Shown one piece after another: positions 47,601 to 60,952 of a stretch of 64,000 bases of DNA. Numbering within the stretch: the stretch's first letter is position 1; each line of letters opens with the position of its first letter. The DNA comes from Circinella minor (Eukaryota > Mucoromycota > Mucoromycetes > Mucorales > Lichtheimiaceae), in NCBI GenBank assembly GCA_016758965.1, contig JAEPRB010000025.1, positions 235,997 through 299,996 on the forward strand, given 5' to 3'. A program made the position numbers and the translations under genes. Under the pieces are notes generated by a model. The model was given only the letters and a program-made list of their open reading frames with translations, was not told the origin of the DNA and did not search any database.

Positions 47601-50600
47601 TATCAAAGGAAGATCATACGTATACAAATGTCCATATCATGGATATTGAAAGACTCGTTATTTTGCAATTATCTTATTTTTTAGTAGTAATACACTCTCA
47701 GTTATGTATAATTGTACGTAAAGAGCTCAATTGATGTGATGAGTTGATAGATAAGAGACGTAGATTCAATTGGGAAATGGCTTTGTAATCAATGTAGTAG
47801 GAATGATCAATATTTATTTTTGTTTAACATGACTAAATACGTCGATTATGGTCCTAGTACCTGCGTATTCGAGGTCACAGAACGCATTAAAGTCTGTATA
47901 ACCAACAATAATAACAATATTAGCTTTTTGGTGGGGTATTTTATACTAATATTCCCTAATTTTGCTATATATAAGAGTACGTATCATGATGTACAACAGA
48001 CTCACCTACAAATGGAAGAGAACATGGGACCTGTGGATGATGATAGTGATATTTTACGCTGGGAAGCTAGATGAAATACTGTATAGTTACCATAAAATAA
48101 CAAACAGCGCACCACTGTTTTTTAGATTTACGTTAGTAAGCTAGCACGAACATAGTTTTGGTAACATGCGATCGCCTTTAAGCTTTATTTTCTCTTTAAT
48201 TAAAATTAAAAAAAAAACTAGGCCCATATATAATATTTAATCATTGGAGAAACTAAAAATTAAATTAAAAGATTGACAATTTAAAGAAAAACTTTCTTTA
48301 TTAAGTTTTATTTGAATGAGTATAGACGCGAAACATTTCTTATTTCATTCTATTGAATTATTGATTCAGGAAGTGGAAGGGAGGAGTCTAACGCATAAAG
48401 TAAAAGTTTTCCATAATGGTGAACATTGAAAAATAAGATATGATTGACATAAAGATGTAAAATAATATATCGGTTCTTCGGATCAGCCGATTCAAATTTC
48501 AACCTTTTTTGTAACCGTGGTAAAAATAATAATTAGAAAGTGTAAGTAAATTTTCGTTATATTGATCCAAGAAAGCTTTATAGAATTAGAAGCACAAGAA
48601 AGCATCATCAAAGACCGACAGTTCGGGTTGAATTATATAAAAAAATTCTTATCAATCACACATGGTTGTATAAAAAAATAAAGTTATAATCGGAACTTTA
48701 TGATAAAAAAATACACATTTAACTCTATGCAATAAAGTTTATCAAAAAAATAATTAGAAGTGTTAACGATAAGCGAAAATCAAAATGCGGTGACTTACTT
48801 CATTGTGCGCGACGCTTTTCTTTTTTGTCGTGACTTGGTGTTACACAGCGTGTCGACCAATAACCGTGGGAATTAGACCGCGGGAAAGTAAGAAAACTTT
48901 ATAAAGCATTTTGTAACACTCGCCATAATATGCGTTGTACTCATTGAAAAAATAAATCATCACAAATATGGCATTGTACCCGATAATTTATTTTTTCGGT
49001 TGTCGATGACTTTTTTTTTTCTATGTAGGTCTGACTCTTGATCATTGAAAAAATAATGATTCGATCAAAACTAAAAGGTTAATTGTCTTATTTTCAAAAA
49101 CCTTAAAAAATATAATTACTGAATATCGTCTCAGGGTTCTTGCAAAAAAAAAAAACCGGGAGGTTCATTTTTTTTTTTTTTTGGTATGTGAAATACCGGA
49201 GTCTTGGGCTAGAGAATAGATCATCAACCAAAAAAAAAAACTGGTTTTACTTTTTTTATTGAAAAAATTCCCTTATTTTGATTTTCTAACACGGTTCAAC
49301 TAATAATGAATATTGAATTACAAAGAAATCAAGTTTTTTTTTTTGTTTTTGTCTTCAGATTTTTTTTTTAAAAAAATATTATGATTATTATTTGTTATTA
49401 TGTATTTTACGAAACTGATTGAGATCCAGATCAGATCAAGGGGCTATTTCAATTACTTTATAGTAAGCTCTGTGCTTTTTTATTATCACTTCAAGAAGAA
49501 AAATACTTATAGGTGGCTTGTTTAGTAATATGTTTTAGTAACCTGTCCTACGATGAATTTTCAATGAGTGTAACAATATTCTGTCATTTCAAAAGAAATA
49601 ATGATAATATACAATCATTTAAAAATATACAATTTTTTTTTCTCAGGAAAATTCATCTATATGCATAAGAAATTATATGTTTATCAGAATGATAATACAT
49701 TAATAATTATCCGGATAAATAGACATCAATAAACAAAATTAAACAACATAATGTGGGTTAACCTTTTCAGATCATACGATAGACCCCTTTTAACCCGTCT
49801 CTCAAATTATTATGTGAGCAAAAAGAGAAAATTTACTAATGAACGGAAAAGGAAGGGTCCTTATCAAAAGGCGAAAAAAAAAAAAAGCTGGTCTACCTGT
49901 ATTTGGACATAATTTCCTGTTTTAAATTTCCAAGAAGTAAAAGAAGATGAACTTTAATAATTTTTTAGAAGCGTGAATATAACAAACTTAAAATCCTATT
50001 TGCTTTTTTATTAACTATTATTTGTTACAAGCACCTCAATTTTTTTTTTTTTATCTTTCATCGACAAAATAACTTATATACCTTTGTTGTATATTATATC
50101 TTTTTTTTATATATTTTTGTATACAAAAACATTAATAATAAATTAATGAATTGTGTGCGTGAGAGAGTTTATATGTTCGTCATGTTAACTTGCACAATTA
50201 TTAGAAGCACAAGAATATTTTTTCTCCTTGTTTATTACACAAAAAAAAGAAAAATATCATTTCAAAAGCCCAGGCTTGTATAATTTAGAATCGCGCAATT
50301 TTTGCCCACGGGTCTTTTTGGTCGTCCTTATCAACGAACCACCCTTTGTATTAAGTAAAAAAAAAAAACCGAGTGTTGTATAATATATATGATTTTTTAA
50401 GGGAAGCTTATTATCACGCAATACAAAAAGAAAAAACCGAATCTAACCTTTTTTTTTAATTTGTTAATCAGTACGCATGCATGACTTTTTTCTTTTTTGT
50501 TCATTTATGCATGAGCCACAATTATTTTTATCTTCTTTACCATCCTAGTTACAACATTACCTTGACGACAAAACAAAAATTAATTTCTTGTTTTGTGATA

Positions 50601-50978
50601 GAAGGTGCATATTGCGGAGTTGAACATTTTATATTATTATTTTGACGAAATCACCCAACGAACAGGAAATTTTATCATATGGGCAAAAAAAGCGAACCAA
50701 ATTGACCAAAAAAAGTTAATTCACCCTACGTTCCGGCGAAAGCAGAGAATGAAACCAATCAGCTGTAACAATGATATTACTCTGTGTCTCTCATTCTCTG
50801 TCTCAAAAAGGATTTGATATATAAAAACTTTCCTGTAATTATTTCACAAAAAAACACAAAAAAAAGGTTTTCCTAGATTTCTAGCTTTTCTTTTTTTTAC
50901 TCTTTTCTCTCTTTTTTTTTTTTTTTGCCTTTTCTATTTATTTAAAATCTTAAATAGGTAAAATAAACAAAAAAAGGC
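44613..50978. other. Large gene-poor region
   Basis: More than 6 kb without a supported intact gene. It holds one possible pseudogene (44848-45535), TA- and T-rich runs, and poly-A or poly-T tracts (49144-49182, 49224-49240, 49335-49376). Frames at 46557-46739, 46962-47144 and 47820-48074 are short and unsupported. A TATATAAAA match at 50817 and a C/T-rich leader (50888-50926) precede the first peptide-transporter start codon. Confidence 0.5.
44848..45535 (-). pseudogene. Possible decayed gene, two coding-like pieces
   Basis: The upstream piece (about 45535-45227) is open without ATG and reads SSALICDRCFWYPENLENV, then FVCMPGSASMKAILDEKDGQ and RYDIELGDHFGFDQSRN. The downstream piece (45096-44848) contains ETLANIVSPGYALVFYGKE and FYLLLWSEREDGGERLKSD. 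Both have balanced protein-like composition, unusual in this AT-rich spacer, but they end without clean splice junctions. The family is not recognised; chance frames cannot be excluded. Confidence 0.3.
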
Positions 50979-53377
50979 ATGGCAGAAAAAGTTGAACAAA
51001 AAGATGTGGTTACTTCTGAAGCCATCGTGGAAACATTCACAAAAGAGGATGTGAAAGAAGTTGCAGAAACACATGAAGAACACGTTGAACCAACCGAAGA
51101 AGACTGGAAAACGCTTCGTGAGGTATTATTATAATTCATATAGATTATAATCTATTGGCTTTTTCAACCTACATAAAAAAAATTGTTTATTAATCAATTA
51201 TTCAATATATTTTTTTTTCTAAAACGTATTTTGTATGTTCTATTAAAACTAAAAAGGTGGGTGATAATGTGCCACTTTCCGCTTTTCTTGTCATCTTGAT
51301 TGAATTTTGTGAACGGTTTACATACTATGGTATCACTGGTCCTTTCCAAAACTATATTCAACAACCTGCTCCACCAAGTTGTAAGTTTATTTTTTTTTCA
51401 CCTAACCTGATCATACTGTAACGTGCCTTAAGTTGTGTAACTAATCAGCTATATTTCTGATCACAATCATGGGAAAAAACAAACAGACCCGGCAGAGCAA
51501 CCAGGTGCTATAGGTAAAGGCCAACAAACTGCTACTGCCTTGACAACATTTCTCCAATTTTGGGCATATATTACTCCCGTACGTAAAAATATGAACTCAA
51601 TATAACATTATATGTGTCACTCCTTCACAAAACGATATACCAGCATCAAATACATGTAACAGCTTATTTACATATATACATTTATTTACTATTTAGGTTC
51701 TTGCAGCCATTGTTTCTGATCAATACCTTGGAAAATATAGAACTATTCTTCTTTCATCCTTTATATACGTTATCGGTCTTTTGATTCTTGTATGTACTTC
51801 TATTCCTTCTGCTATTGAAGCCGGTGCTGCTTTCCCTGGTTTAATCGTCTCCATCATTTTAATTGGTCTTGGTACCGGTGGTATTAAGGCTAACGTTTCC
51901 CCTTTGGTTGCCGAACAATATCAAAGTAAAGCACCATTTGTTCGCACGCTCAAGAATGGCACCCGTGTCATCGTCACTCCTCAAGCTACTTATCAACAAA
52001 TGTTCAACATGTTTTATTGTATGTATTAGTTTTTATTCTGATATAGAAAACAAAATACTATCAGTAATCTAATGTATAATTATTATTATTATTATAGGGG
52101 GTATTAATGTTGGTGGTCTATCTGCTATTGCTACTACAACCATGGAAAAGAACATTGGTTTCTGGTCTGCTTACTTATTACCACTTTGTATGTTCATTGT
52201 TGGTATTGTCGTTGTTATTTCCGGCCGTAAACGTTATGTTGAAGCTCCTCCTCGTGGTTCCATCATCTTGGAAGCTTCTAAGGTTATTAAACTTTGGTTC
52301 AAGACTCGCAACTTTGACGACTGTAAGCCATCTGCTTTGACCAAGACAAATCCTGATTTAGCAGCTGTAGCTACTTGGGATGATGTCTTTGTTGATGAAC
52401 TTCGTCGTGCTCTTAAAGCTTGTGTTGTTTTCTGTTGGTTCCCTATTTACTGGCTCTGCTATCAACAAATTACAAACAATTTAATTTCTCAAGCTGCTAC
52501 TGTAAGTTTTGTATCATAACAAAAACAAAAGTGTGATAAAGACGATCAGTTTTTTTTTGGGGGGAATGTTCGAATAACAAGAAGAAAAAAGAGAAAAAAA
52601 TGCATATATTAATACTACCCATTTTTGTAATAGATGCTTACCGGTAATGTACCTAATGATATTATTCAAAACATTGATCCTTTTGCTCTTATTATAATTA
52701 TTCCTATCATGGATCGAATTGTTTATCCTCTTTTACGTCGTTTCGGTTTCCCAATGCGTCCCATTATCCGTATTTCCATTGGTTTCTTGGTTGCTGCCGC
52801 CTCAATGTATGTTATTATTATCAAATACATAAATACGTGAAAAAAAAGCATATTATAAAAATACATTCAACTTAACGTTTTTTTTTATCTACGTAGGGCT
52901 TACACTGCTGGTATTCAATCATTGATTTACAAGACTCCTCCTCACTTTGATCATCCTGGTGATGAAGTAAACTGGATTTCTGCCGCATTCCAAATCCCAT
53001 CTTATGTCTTGATTGCTTTATCTGAAATTTTCGCATCCATTACTGGTTTGGAATATGCTTATAAGAAAGCACCTCAATCCATGAAGGCTATCGTCATGTC
53101 TCTTTTCTTGTTATCGAACTGCTTTGCTTCCATTTTGGCATTTGCTCTTGTATCTGTTACCGAAGATCCTAAGTTGACATGGATGTATACTGGTATTGGT
53201 GTATCTGCTTTTATTTGCAGTATTCTTATTTGGGTCTTTCATGGTAAAGGTGATAAGGTTGATGTTCAAGAAGACGCCATTGCTCGTGATGAAAGTGGAA
53301 TGGAAGAATATTACAAGAAAACAGGGATTAACATTGATAAGGAAAAGCAAGACAATGTTAATGAAAAAGAAGCATAA
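50979..53377 (+). CDS. PTR2: Proton-coupled oligopeptide transporter (POT/PTR2), copy 1
   Basis: Seven exons (50979-51122, 51257-51380, 51487-51578, 51697-52018, 52098-52501, 52634-52806, 52897-53377) give 579 residues, normal for fungal PTR2. After a 50-residue acidic cytosolic N-terminus comes the family signature ILIEFCERFTYYGITGPFQN, whose ExxERFxYYG motif couples protons in POT carriers. About twelve membrane segments follow (for example VLAAIVSDQYLGKYRTILLS, LIVSIILIGLGTGGIKANVS, FGFPMRPIIRISIGFLVAAA). A hydrophilic loop with DDVFVDELRRALKAC precedes the second half. The tail is Lys/Glu-rich (EYYKKTGINIDKEKQ). It should import di- and tripeptides across the plasma membrane. A C/T-rich leader and TATATAAAA lie upstream. 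It is duplicated 1.6 kb downstream with identical intron positions. Confidence 0.96.
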
Positions 53378-54506
53378 TTTGAAAGTATTTTTTTCTTCTT
53401 AATTAATTCATCCTTCTTTCCTCCTCCTCCTCCCCGTCCCCTTAACCTTTTTTTCGTCATGCTCATCATGCTTATTCATATTATTACTTCTATTATTTCC
53501 TTTTATTTATTCTTTGTTCTTTAATATCTTATATATCTGTTATAGCAGGCTGTGTATCATTATTATATTATTGTATATTTTTTTCCTAAAACAAAAAAAT
53601 CTTTTTTGAAAGTCTATTTTATAAAAAAAAATATCCAAACAGATTTTATTATCTCTAAAAAAAACTTAATAATAAAAAAGAAACTATAATTCTTCAGGCT
53701 ATTAATATATTTTATATATTTTATTGTTCAAAACGTGACTTTTTTTGTTTTTCTTCTTTTGTTACTACGTATTTGTAGTATTTTTATACATTTGCATAAT
53801 AAAATATATGCTTAGCTTCTTTTGATATATTATGTAACGGTTATTTTGATATCTTTTTACACCCCCACCCCCATTTTTTGCTCTTGGATGCATTAGTTGT
53901 AACACACATTATAACTAAAGGATACTTCCCAATCGTATTTTATTTATAAATGGTGATAATAATCTTTTTTTAAACATTGCTACGAAATAAAAATGGTTCG
54001 CGTGACGCTTGTTGTTCTCACTCTCAAAGGAGCAACATTAACATGTAAATGTAAATATTAAAGACCATCTCTATGTATAGATGATATACAAAGCTATTGA
54101 AAATAAAAAAAAAGTTACGTACCAGTCAATTTTTTAATCTACCCATGAGTTGTTATTTCCCCTTTCTCCTTTCAACCAGAACTAAAAACGTCTGATAGTA
54201 GTTTAATTGCTTGTACGTTATACGTATCCCGACTTATGACTATTTTTGTTCATTATAATGCGATAACGATATTGTGAATTTGTTATATATTTCGTCAATA
54301 TTAAAAATAAATGTTAACCATGAAAAATGCTTTTAAAAAAGGAGTCTCAGTATCACCATAATGACACGATTTTTCTTAGCATGATTACTGTGGCGCTGTG
54401 GCAAATGAAAATTTTATGATTCATTGGTTCCACTATCGCTCATACTATTTTTTTTACTTTATCAAACCCTTTTTTTGACCATATAATTTTTATGGTTATA
54501 CAAGTC

Positions 54507-54537
<31 letters not shown>

Positions 54538-54974
54538 TGCGGACTTGGGCAGCTGTTCTATCTGACGAAAAAAAAAAAAAAGGATAATTTTTTTATCATG
54601 TGACAGGATGCTTCCAGGAAAGGGAAATGTTCTTTTGTGAGAGTTCCAGGGATATGAATGAGTTATATGTAATATATAATTGAGTGAACGATGGAGAATG
54701 AAAAGAAAGATCCTTTGTGAAACCTAATCAGGCTTTGATTTGGACCTTTTTATTCAAACCAACTTTTTTTTTTCTGTACAATAGATACACGACCACAACA
54801 CAAATATTATCGCACAAATTTTAACTTTCTTTTTTTTTTTGTTTTTCCACATAAAAAGGGAGAAAGAGTTTCTTAATTCCCCTCTGCTTTCTCTCTCTTT
54901 CTTTTTTTTTTTCTTTACTTTATTCTTTTTATTTTTCATTTTCAAATCTTAAAGCAGTAAATAATAAAACAATA
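53378..54974. other. Spacer between the two peptide-transporter genes
   Basis: 3' flank of copy 1 and promoter of copy 2. Contains a poly-A tract (about 54507-54535) and a C/T-rich leader (54880-54944) directly before the second start codon. No gene was seen. Confidence 0.5.
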
Positions 54975-57310
54975 ATGTCAGAAAAAATTGAAAAGGAAGA
55001 AGTCACTTCCGGATCTATCGTAGAAACATCAAAGGACATTGATGTAAAAGAAGTTACTGAACAAGAAGAAGAACGTATTGCACCAACAGAAGAAGATTGG
55101 AAGAACCTTCGTGAGGTAATTATATATATGTAGATTAATCAAAAGTTGAATAGTTAATATTTAATTTACTATGGTGATTAATTAATCTTTATTTTTTTTT
55201 TTATTTAATTAAAAAAAGGTGGCCGACAATATTCCATTTTCTGCATTCCTTGTCATCTTAATTGAATTTTGTGAACGGTTTACATACTATGGTTGTTCCG
55301 GTCTATTCCAAAACTATGTTCAACATCCTGCTCCACCAAGCTGTAAGTTAATATTTTATTATATACTATCTACAAATATCTTTACAGACCAACTCAATTA
55401 TTCGTCTTAATATGGTATCTTGGTTAACTAATCATATAAGATTTTTATCTTTGCTTTGTTCAGATCCTGCAGAACAACCAGGTGCTATCGGTAAAGGTCA
55501 ACAAACTGCTACTGCTTTAGGAACCTTTTTCCAATTCTGGGCTTATGTTACACCTGTACGTAATTTTATGAATTCGCTATAACATTAAATTGAAGCATTT
55601 TATTTTTGTTTGAGATAATATATATGGATATCATTTGAACTTAAAATAACTTATATATATATATTTATTTACTATAGGTTCTTGCAGCCATTATCTCTGA
55701 TCAATATCTTGGAAAATATAAAACTATTCTTCTTTCATCCTTAATATATGTTGTTGGTCTTATAGTACTTGTATGTACTTCTATTCCTTCTGCTATTGAA
55801 TCCGGTGCTGCTTTCCCTGGTTATGTTGTCGCTATCATTCTTATTGGTGCCGGTACTGGTGGTATCAAGGGTAACGTTTCCCCTTTGGTTGCTGAACAAT
55901 ATCAAAGCAAGGCACCATTTGTTCGTACACTTAAGAATGGTACCCGTGTCATCGTCACTCCTCAAGCTACTTATCAACAAATGTTCAACATGTTTTATTG
56001 TATGTATCAGTTTTTATTCTGCTATAAAACAAAATACTATCAGCAATCTAATGTATAATTATTATTATTATTATTATAGGGGGTATTAATGTTGGTGGTC
56101 TTTCTGCCATTGCCACTACATCCATGGAAAAGAACATTGGTTTCTGGTCTGCTTACTTATTACCACTTTGTATGTTCATTGTTGGTATTATTGTTGTTGT
56201 TTCCGGTCGTAAACGTTATGTTGAAGCTCCTCCTCGTGGTTCCGTCATCTTGGAAGCTTCCAAGGTTATTAAACTTTGGTTCAAGACCCGCAACTTTGAC
56301 GAATGTAAGCCATCTGCTTTGACCAAGTCTCAACCAGAAATCATGGCTAAGGTTACATGGGATGATGTCTTTGTTGATGAACTTCGCCGCGCTCTTAAAG
56401 CTTGTACCGTTTTCTGTTGGTTCCCTATCTTTTGGCTTTGCTATCAACAAATGACAAACAACTTGATTTCTCAAGCTTCTACTGTAAGTTTTAGAACAGA
56501 CTTTAAAGGAAGAAAACGATTTTATTTTGAACGATTATGATTAACTTATGTTCTTTTTTTTTTCGCGCTTTCTTTCGAACAGATGCTTACTGGTAATGTA
56601 CCTAATGATATCATTCAAAACATCAATCCTTTCTCCCTTATTGTTATCATTCCTATTATGGATCGAGTCTTTTATCCTCTTTTACGTCGTTTCGGCTTCC
56701 CAATGCGTCCTATCTTGCGTATTTCCATTGGTTTCGTTTTCGTCGCTATTGCCATGTAAGTTATTTTTTTTATCATTAAACTAATATTTTTTTTTGCTTA
56801 TGTAATGTATCTAACGAGGACTTTGATTATTGATATAGGGGTTACTCTGCAGGTATTCAATCCATGATTTATCGATCAGCTCCTTACTATGAAGATGTCA
56901 CTGGCAAAGTAAACTGGATTTCTGCCGCATATCAAATTCCATCTTATGTATTTATCGGTATCGGCGAAGTCTTCTCATCCATTACTGGTCTTGAATACTC
57001 TTACAAGAAGGCTCCTCAATCCATGAAGGCCATTGTCATGTCACTTTTCTTGTTCTCCAACTGTATTGCTTCCATTTTAGCATTTGCATTGGTATCTGTC
57101 TCTGAAGATCCCAAGGTGATGTGGTTATATGGTGGTATTAGTATTGCTGCCTTTATTTGCGCTATCCTTATTTGGGTCATCCACGGTAAGGGTGACGAAG
57201 TTGATGTTGAAGAAGATGCTATTGCTCGTGATCAAGGTGAAATGGAAGAATACTACAAGAAAATTGGCAAAGATATTTCTACTGATAAGGAAAAGCAAGA
57301 TCAAAATTAA
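54975..57310 (+). CDS. PTR2: Proton-coupled oligopeptide transporter (POT/PTR2), copy 2
   Basis: Seven exons (54975-55115, 55219-55342, 55464-55555, 55678-55999, 56080-56483, 56583-56755, 56839-57310) give 575 residues. Every intron is at the same codon and phase as in copy 1, and exons 2 to 6 have the same lengths as in copy 1. The signature reads ILIEFCERFTYYGCSGLFQN; the GITGPF-to-GCSGLF change and YIQQ-to-YVQH suggest altered substrate handling (inference). The N-terminal tail (MSEKIEKEEVTSGSIVETSK) and C-terminal tail (KDISTDKEKQDQN) have diverged most, as expected for regulatory regions. Intron 4 and the flanking exon ends are nearly identical to copy 1 while introns 1 and 5 are not, which points to gene conversion. 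Confidence 0.96.
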
Positions 57311-60298
57311 ATCTTCTAATTATTATTTCACTTGATTGAACTATTTCTTTATTATTATTATTATTACGTATTATCCTTTATCATCCTTATACTTATTTTC
57401 TATATATAATTCTTCTACGATCCGTTTTATTATTATTTTCCCACATTATTTTTTTTTTTTTGGTGCCACACTATTTAGTTACAGTTATCATTTATTACTA
57501 TTATTATTATTTTTTGTTATTGTTGGCAGCAGGCTGTGTATTATCATGTATTCTTAAAACATTCAAATTATTGTTAAAAAAAAGAAAATCAAAGTATCAT
57601 TTTTTTTCCAATCATCTTATTTTTAATAATAATATAAAAAATAATAAACATTCAATGTATTGTTTTTTTTAATACTTATATTCTTTCATTGATACGTTAT
57701 CATTTGTTGAAATGAGCTTTTCTCAGTAGAAACATACCCTTTTTAGTATTTTTTGATTGAAAAAGTAAGATCGAATTTTGTGTAAAATATTTTTTCCCCT
57801 CGTTAACTTTTTAGGTTACTGATTATTTTTTTTAAAAAAAAAATCATCACCGCATAAAATAATGTACTGTCCATCCTATTTATAGCGGCATATTTAAATG
57901 AAAGCTTCAATTTTATATTTTACTTTATGTTGTGGATACAAAATCACTAATAATATGGAGATGTGTTTTCTAGATTGTTATATCTATATTATAAAGTATG
58001 TATTAATATACATGTTTCCAAAAAAAAAAAATGTAATACTTATATATATATATTATACGTACATTGCTATTTATTGGGAAAGAGAAATAAAGCTCTTCTT
58101 GAAATAGATGCCGGTGTGAAAACGTCAATAGGTTTTTGAATATATAACGTAGTGGATAACGGATATTGACAGAAATATAGATTATATTAACTTTGCTTAA
58201 ATCTAATTCGGGTTACCCCCAAGACAGACATATGTCAGTAGGGGATTTATGATTAACAATTGCAGCAACAAGAAAACTCTCCCTTTACCACTCTATCCCA
58301 TCGTCAAAAGAAAAAAAAAAACAAGTTTGTCTGCTCTGCATGTTTGAAACGTTTTTTAATAAAAATATTCATCATCAGGTAGGGGCTGTTTTCAAATTTA
58401 AAACTAACTTCATTTACTTGAGCTATATAATATGATTTTGTAAGAAATATATAATTTTATGATTTTTCTTGTGTCGATGTACACACACATACACAAAAGT
58501 AAATGGTAATTATTTCTGTTGTTGAGTTATTACGTACACCTTAAAAAAGATACGTACACCATCCTTGTTCTGCCAAATTAGATCAAACTTTTTTGTGTTT
58601 ATTAACGAGAAAGATTGCCTTGACCGGCGCCTGTGAGCATATCGTCACTTCCATGGGTGGAATGCATTATGATTATATTGAGAGGGGAGTAGCTGAACCC
58701 CTCCCCTTCACAGAGAAAGACTAGAACTAGTGAGGGAAATGTAGTAGAAGAACCATGTATGATGCTAAGGAAGAGTAGAAAAAAAAAGAGAGAAACGAAG
58801 AGAAAACACATTGGGTGGTATGTGGATGAAAAATATTCCAACAGCATTGATGGATTTCTTTCTAAAATGTCTTTTGGACTTGTTTCGTCCATTGTCAAAA
58901 TTGTCATCTGGGTAAGCTCAAACGGTCGATTTCCCAAAGTTACATGAATTATAGTTGACCACTTTTTTTTCCATTTGTCAATAGTCAAGCCAACTTTAGA
59001 GCGTAAAAAATGATTCATAACATAGTTTGATCATGGGCCACTAATGGAATTGTACAATGCCCTGTTTTGAGTTCATTGCGTAAAGACAATAGCATCGTTC
59101 AAAAGTTGTATTGCTCTTTTTTTTTGGCAGCAACGTCTCCACAACGAGAGTTTTTTGAGTGGATAAGGTGGTAGCCGATACATACGTCAATTAACCAAAT
59201 GATGAGAATCACAAAAGAAAGCCAGTAAATATAAGGTTGATCAATGATGTGTATTGTTCTCAGACACCTAATTGTTTTAAGTTTGTTATCCTGTGATATA
59301 TAAATATTCTTCATTGGGTTTTTGTTCGATAATGGGAGTGACAATATTCTTTGGTAGATAGTAGTCATCTCTTTAGTTTGTTTTGTAACAGATAGGATGT
59401 GTTGCTGTATTTCAGGTACGTGATTCTGTGAAAATAAGTGGATGGCTGTATTCCAATGGGTGGTGATATTATATATTTATAGTTAAATTGTCAAATTTAA
59501 AAAGAAACATACATTGTTATAATAACTGTTAGACGGTAAAAATAAAGATTTATATATTATATGTATTTAGGATGATGTATATAAAACGAACTTCTCCCTA
59601 CAACAAAATAAAATTAAAAATGTCATCATAAAAGTTCATGTGTACCTAAGGTAACTAACCAACAATCTTGTTGTTATTGGCAACCTTTTTGACATCAAAC
59701 ATCTTTATGAGTTATTTTTATATAATCAAAACGTTGGTATTGAGTCCATATGAGGTCTGGTCTGATTAAAAAAAAAAAGGATTCAATTATTTTGTTTACT
59801 ATCACTGTTTTAACTTAGATAATAATATTTATGTAAAAGTTGATGAACTCACTTCCCAAAAGACGCGTATATAATAACACCACGTACTTTTCGATATCAT
59901 CCAAGTAATACATTCTACACTACTAAGAACTATATGTATATGTATCATCTTTTTTATTTTTTATATCCACTCAGTTTTGCAACTTTATATGTATGTATGT
60001 ATATAAATGTGTATGTTATTACATAATTGACAAACACAAAAGAAAAAAAAAGGTATTAATGTTTAAATTGAAAGAAAGAAGAGTGGAAATAAAAAAAAAA
60101 CAAATATATATATATTTGCTGTGTGTACACGAACGAATATTTGGATGGATAGTTGATGGGGTGATGGATACCAGTGGGGGAAAAAAAAGAATTATGTAAA
60201 AAAAAAAAATGCAATAAAAGAGGTGTGTGTAGGAAAAGGAGGGGAGAGGGAAAGAGAGATTATTATTTACATCAATCCATATAATCCAATTTTTTTTT
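57311..60298. other. Intergenic; two unsupported minus-strand frames
   Basis: AT-rich spacer downstream of the second peptide transporter. Contains ATT microsatellite sequence near 57350 and TA-rich tracts. Apart from the minus-strand frames at 58602-59018 and 59099-59368 no gene is suggested. Confidence 0.5.
58602..59018 (-). CDS. Hypothetical protein, doubtful
   Basis: An ATG-initiated frame of 138 residues. It begins MNHFLRSKVGLTIDKWKKKW and has one strong hydrophobic segment (FLFVSLFFFLLFLSIIHG, about residues 72-89). Composition of the first half is protein-like. A second ATG frame (59368-59099, 89 residues, one hydrophobic segment WLSFVILIIWLIDVCIGY) lies just upstream and could be an earlier exon, but I found no convincing splice junction. 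Not recognised; a decayed gene or chance frame is possible. Confidence 0.3.
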   Translation of the reverse strand: MNHFLRSKVGLTIDKWKKKWSTIIHVTLGNRPFELTQMTILTMDETSPKDILERNPSMLLEYFSSTYHPMCFLFVSLFFFLLFLSIIHGSSTTFPSLVLVFLCEGEGFSYSPLNIIIMHSTHGSDDMLTGAGQGNLSR

Positions 60299-60952
60299 TT
60301 AAATTGAATAAAAGAATTGTAAAGAATACTGTTTAGAATCCTGATCCCAATGTGTCCAAAACCTTCCTTCAGCTCGATCAATTTCTTTACTTTCTACCTT
60401 AAATGCTACTGTTTCATAAGGTTCCGCTGCAATCAACAAATATTGAAATTGTTTATTAGGTGCTTCCACTTTTTGCTCATAAGCTGACATGAATCGATAA
60501 CGAGGGATGACATCCGGACTAATTTGAGGATATTGAATTTGAAACAAAAGACCATGTTGTCGAGTCACTGGATCTCGTACTTTAGTAATTCGATAACCTG
60601 GACGACCAATCTTGATGACATTACGACGTTGCAACGATGGTTTTGCAGGACCCACAGTAGGTTGAACCACAGACGATTCTTTGGCTTCTTTTGCTGCACG
60701 ACGTGCCAAATTGGTTTGATGCTTTTTTCCTTGTGTATGAGCTAAATAAGATCCTTCACTCGTATGTAATGTAAGACAAAGTTTACATTCATAGGATCCT
60801 AAATGATTTTTCATAAAATAAGGATCTTTGGAAATGTCGATTGTTTCAAGAGCCAATTTACGAAGACGTTCACGACGATCGACGTTCGATTCAGACCATC
60901 CAGCGACACCACCACTGCGATGTTTACTGCCCACTCGATTTTGGAAATCCAT
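60299..60952 (-). CDS. PRP11: Splicing factor 3A subunit 2 (SF3A2/Prp11)
   Basis: A single-exon frame of 217 residues starting MDFQNRVGSKHRSGGVAG, the near-invariant N-terminus of SF3A2. The U1-type C2H2 zinc finger is at about residues 54-80 (YECKLCLTLHTSEGSYLAHT, then QGKKHQTN) with Cys, Cys, His, His in place. The conserved C-terminal domain follows (IGRPGYRITKVRDP, RYRFMSAYEQKVEAPNKQFQ, YLLIAAEPYETVAFKV, and FWTHWDQDSKQYSLQFFY). The metazoan proline-rich tail is absent, as in yeast Prp11. SF3A2 is part of the U2 snRNP SF3a complex that stabilises U2 on the branch point. It shares a 210-bp divergent promoter with the CstF-64 gene. Confidence 0.97.
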   Translation of the reverse strand: MDFQNRVGSKHRSGGVAGWSESNVDRRERLRKLALETIDISKDPYFMKNHLGSYECKLCLTLHTSEGSYLAHTQGKKHQTNLARRAAKEAKESSVVQPTVGPAKPSLQRRNVIKIGRPGYRITKVRDPVTRQHGLLFQIQYPQISPDVIPRYRFMSAYEQKVEAPNKQFQYLLIAAEPYETVAFKVESKEIDRAEGRFWTHWDQDSKQYSLQFFYSI

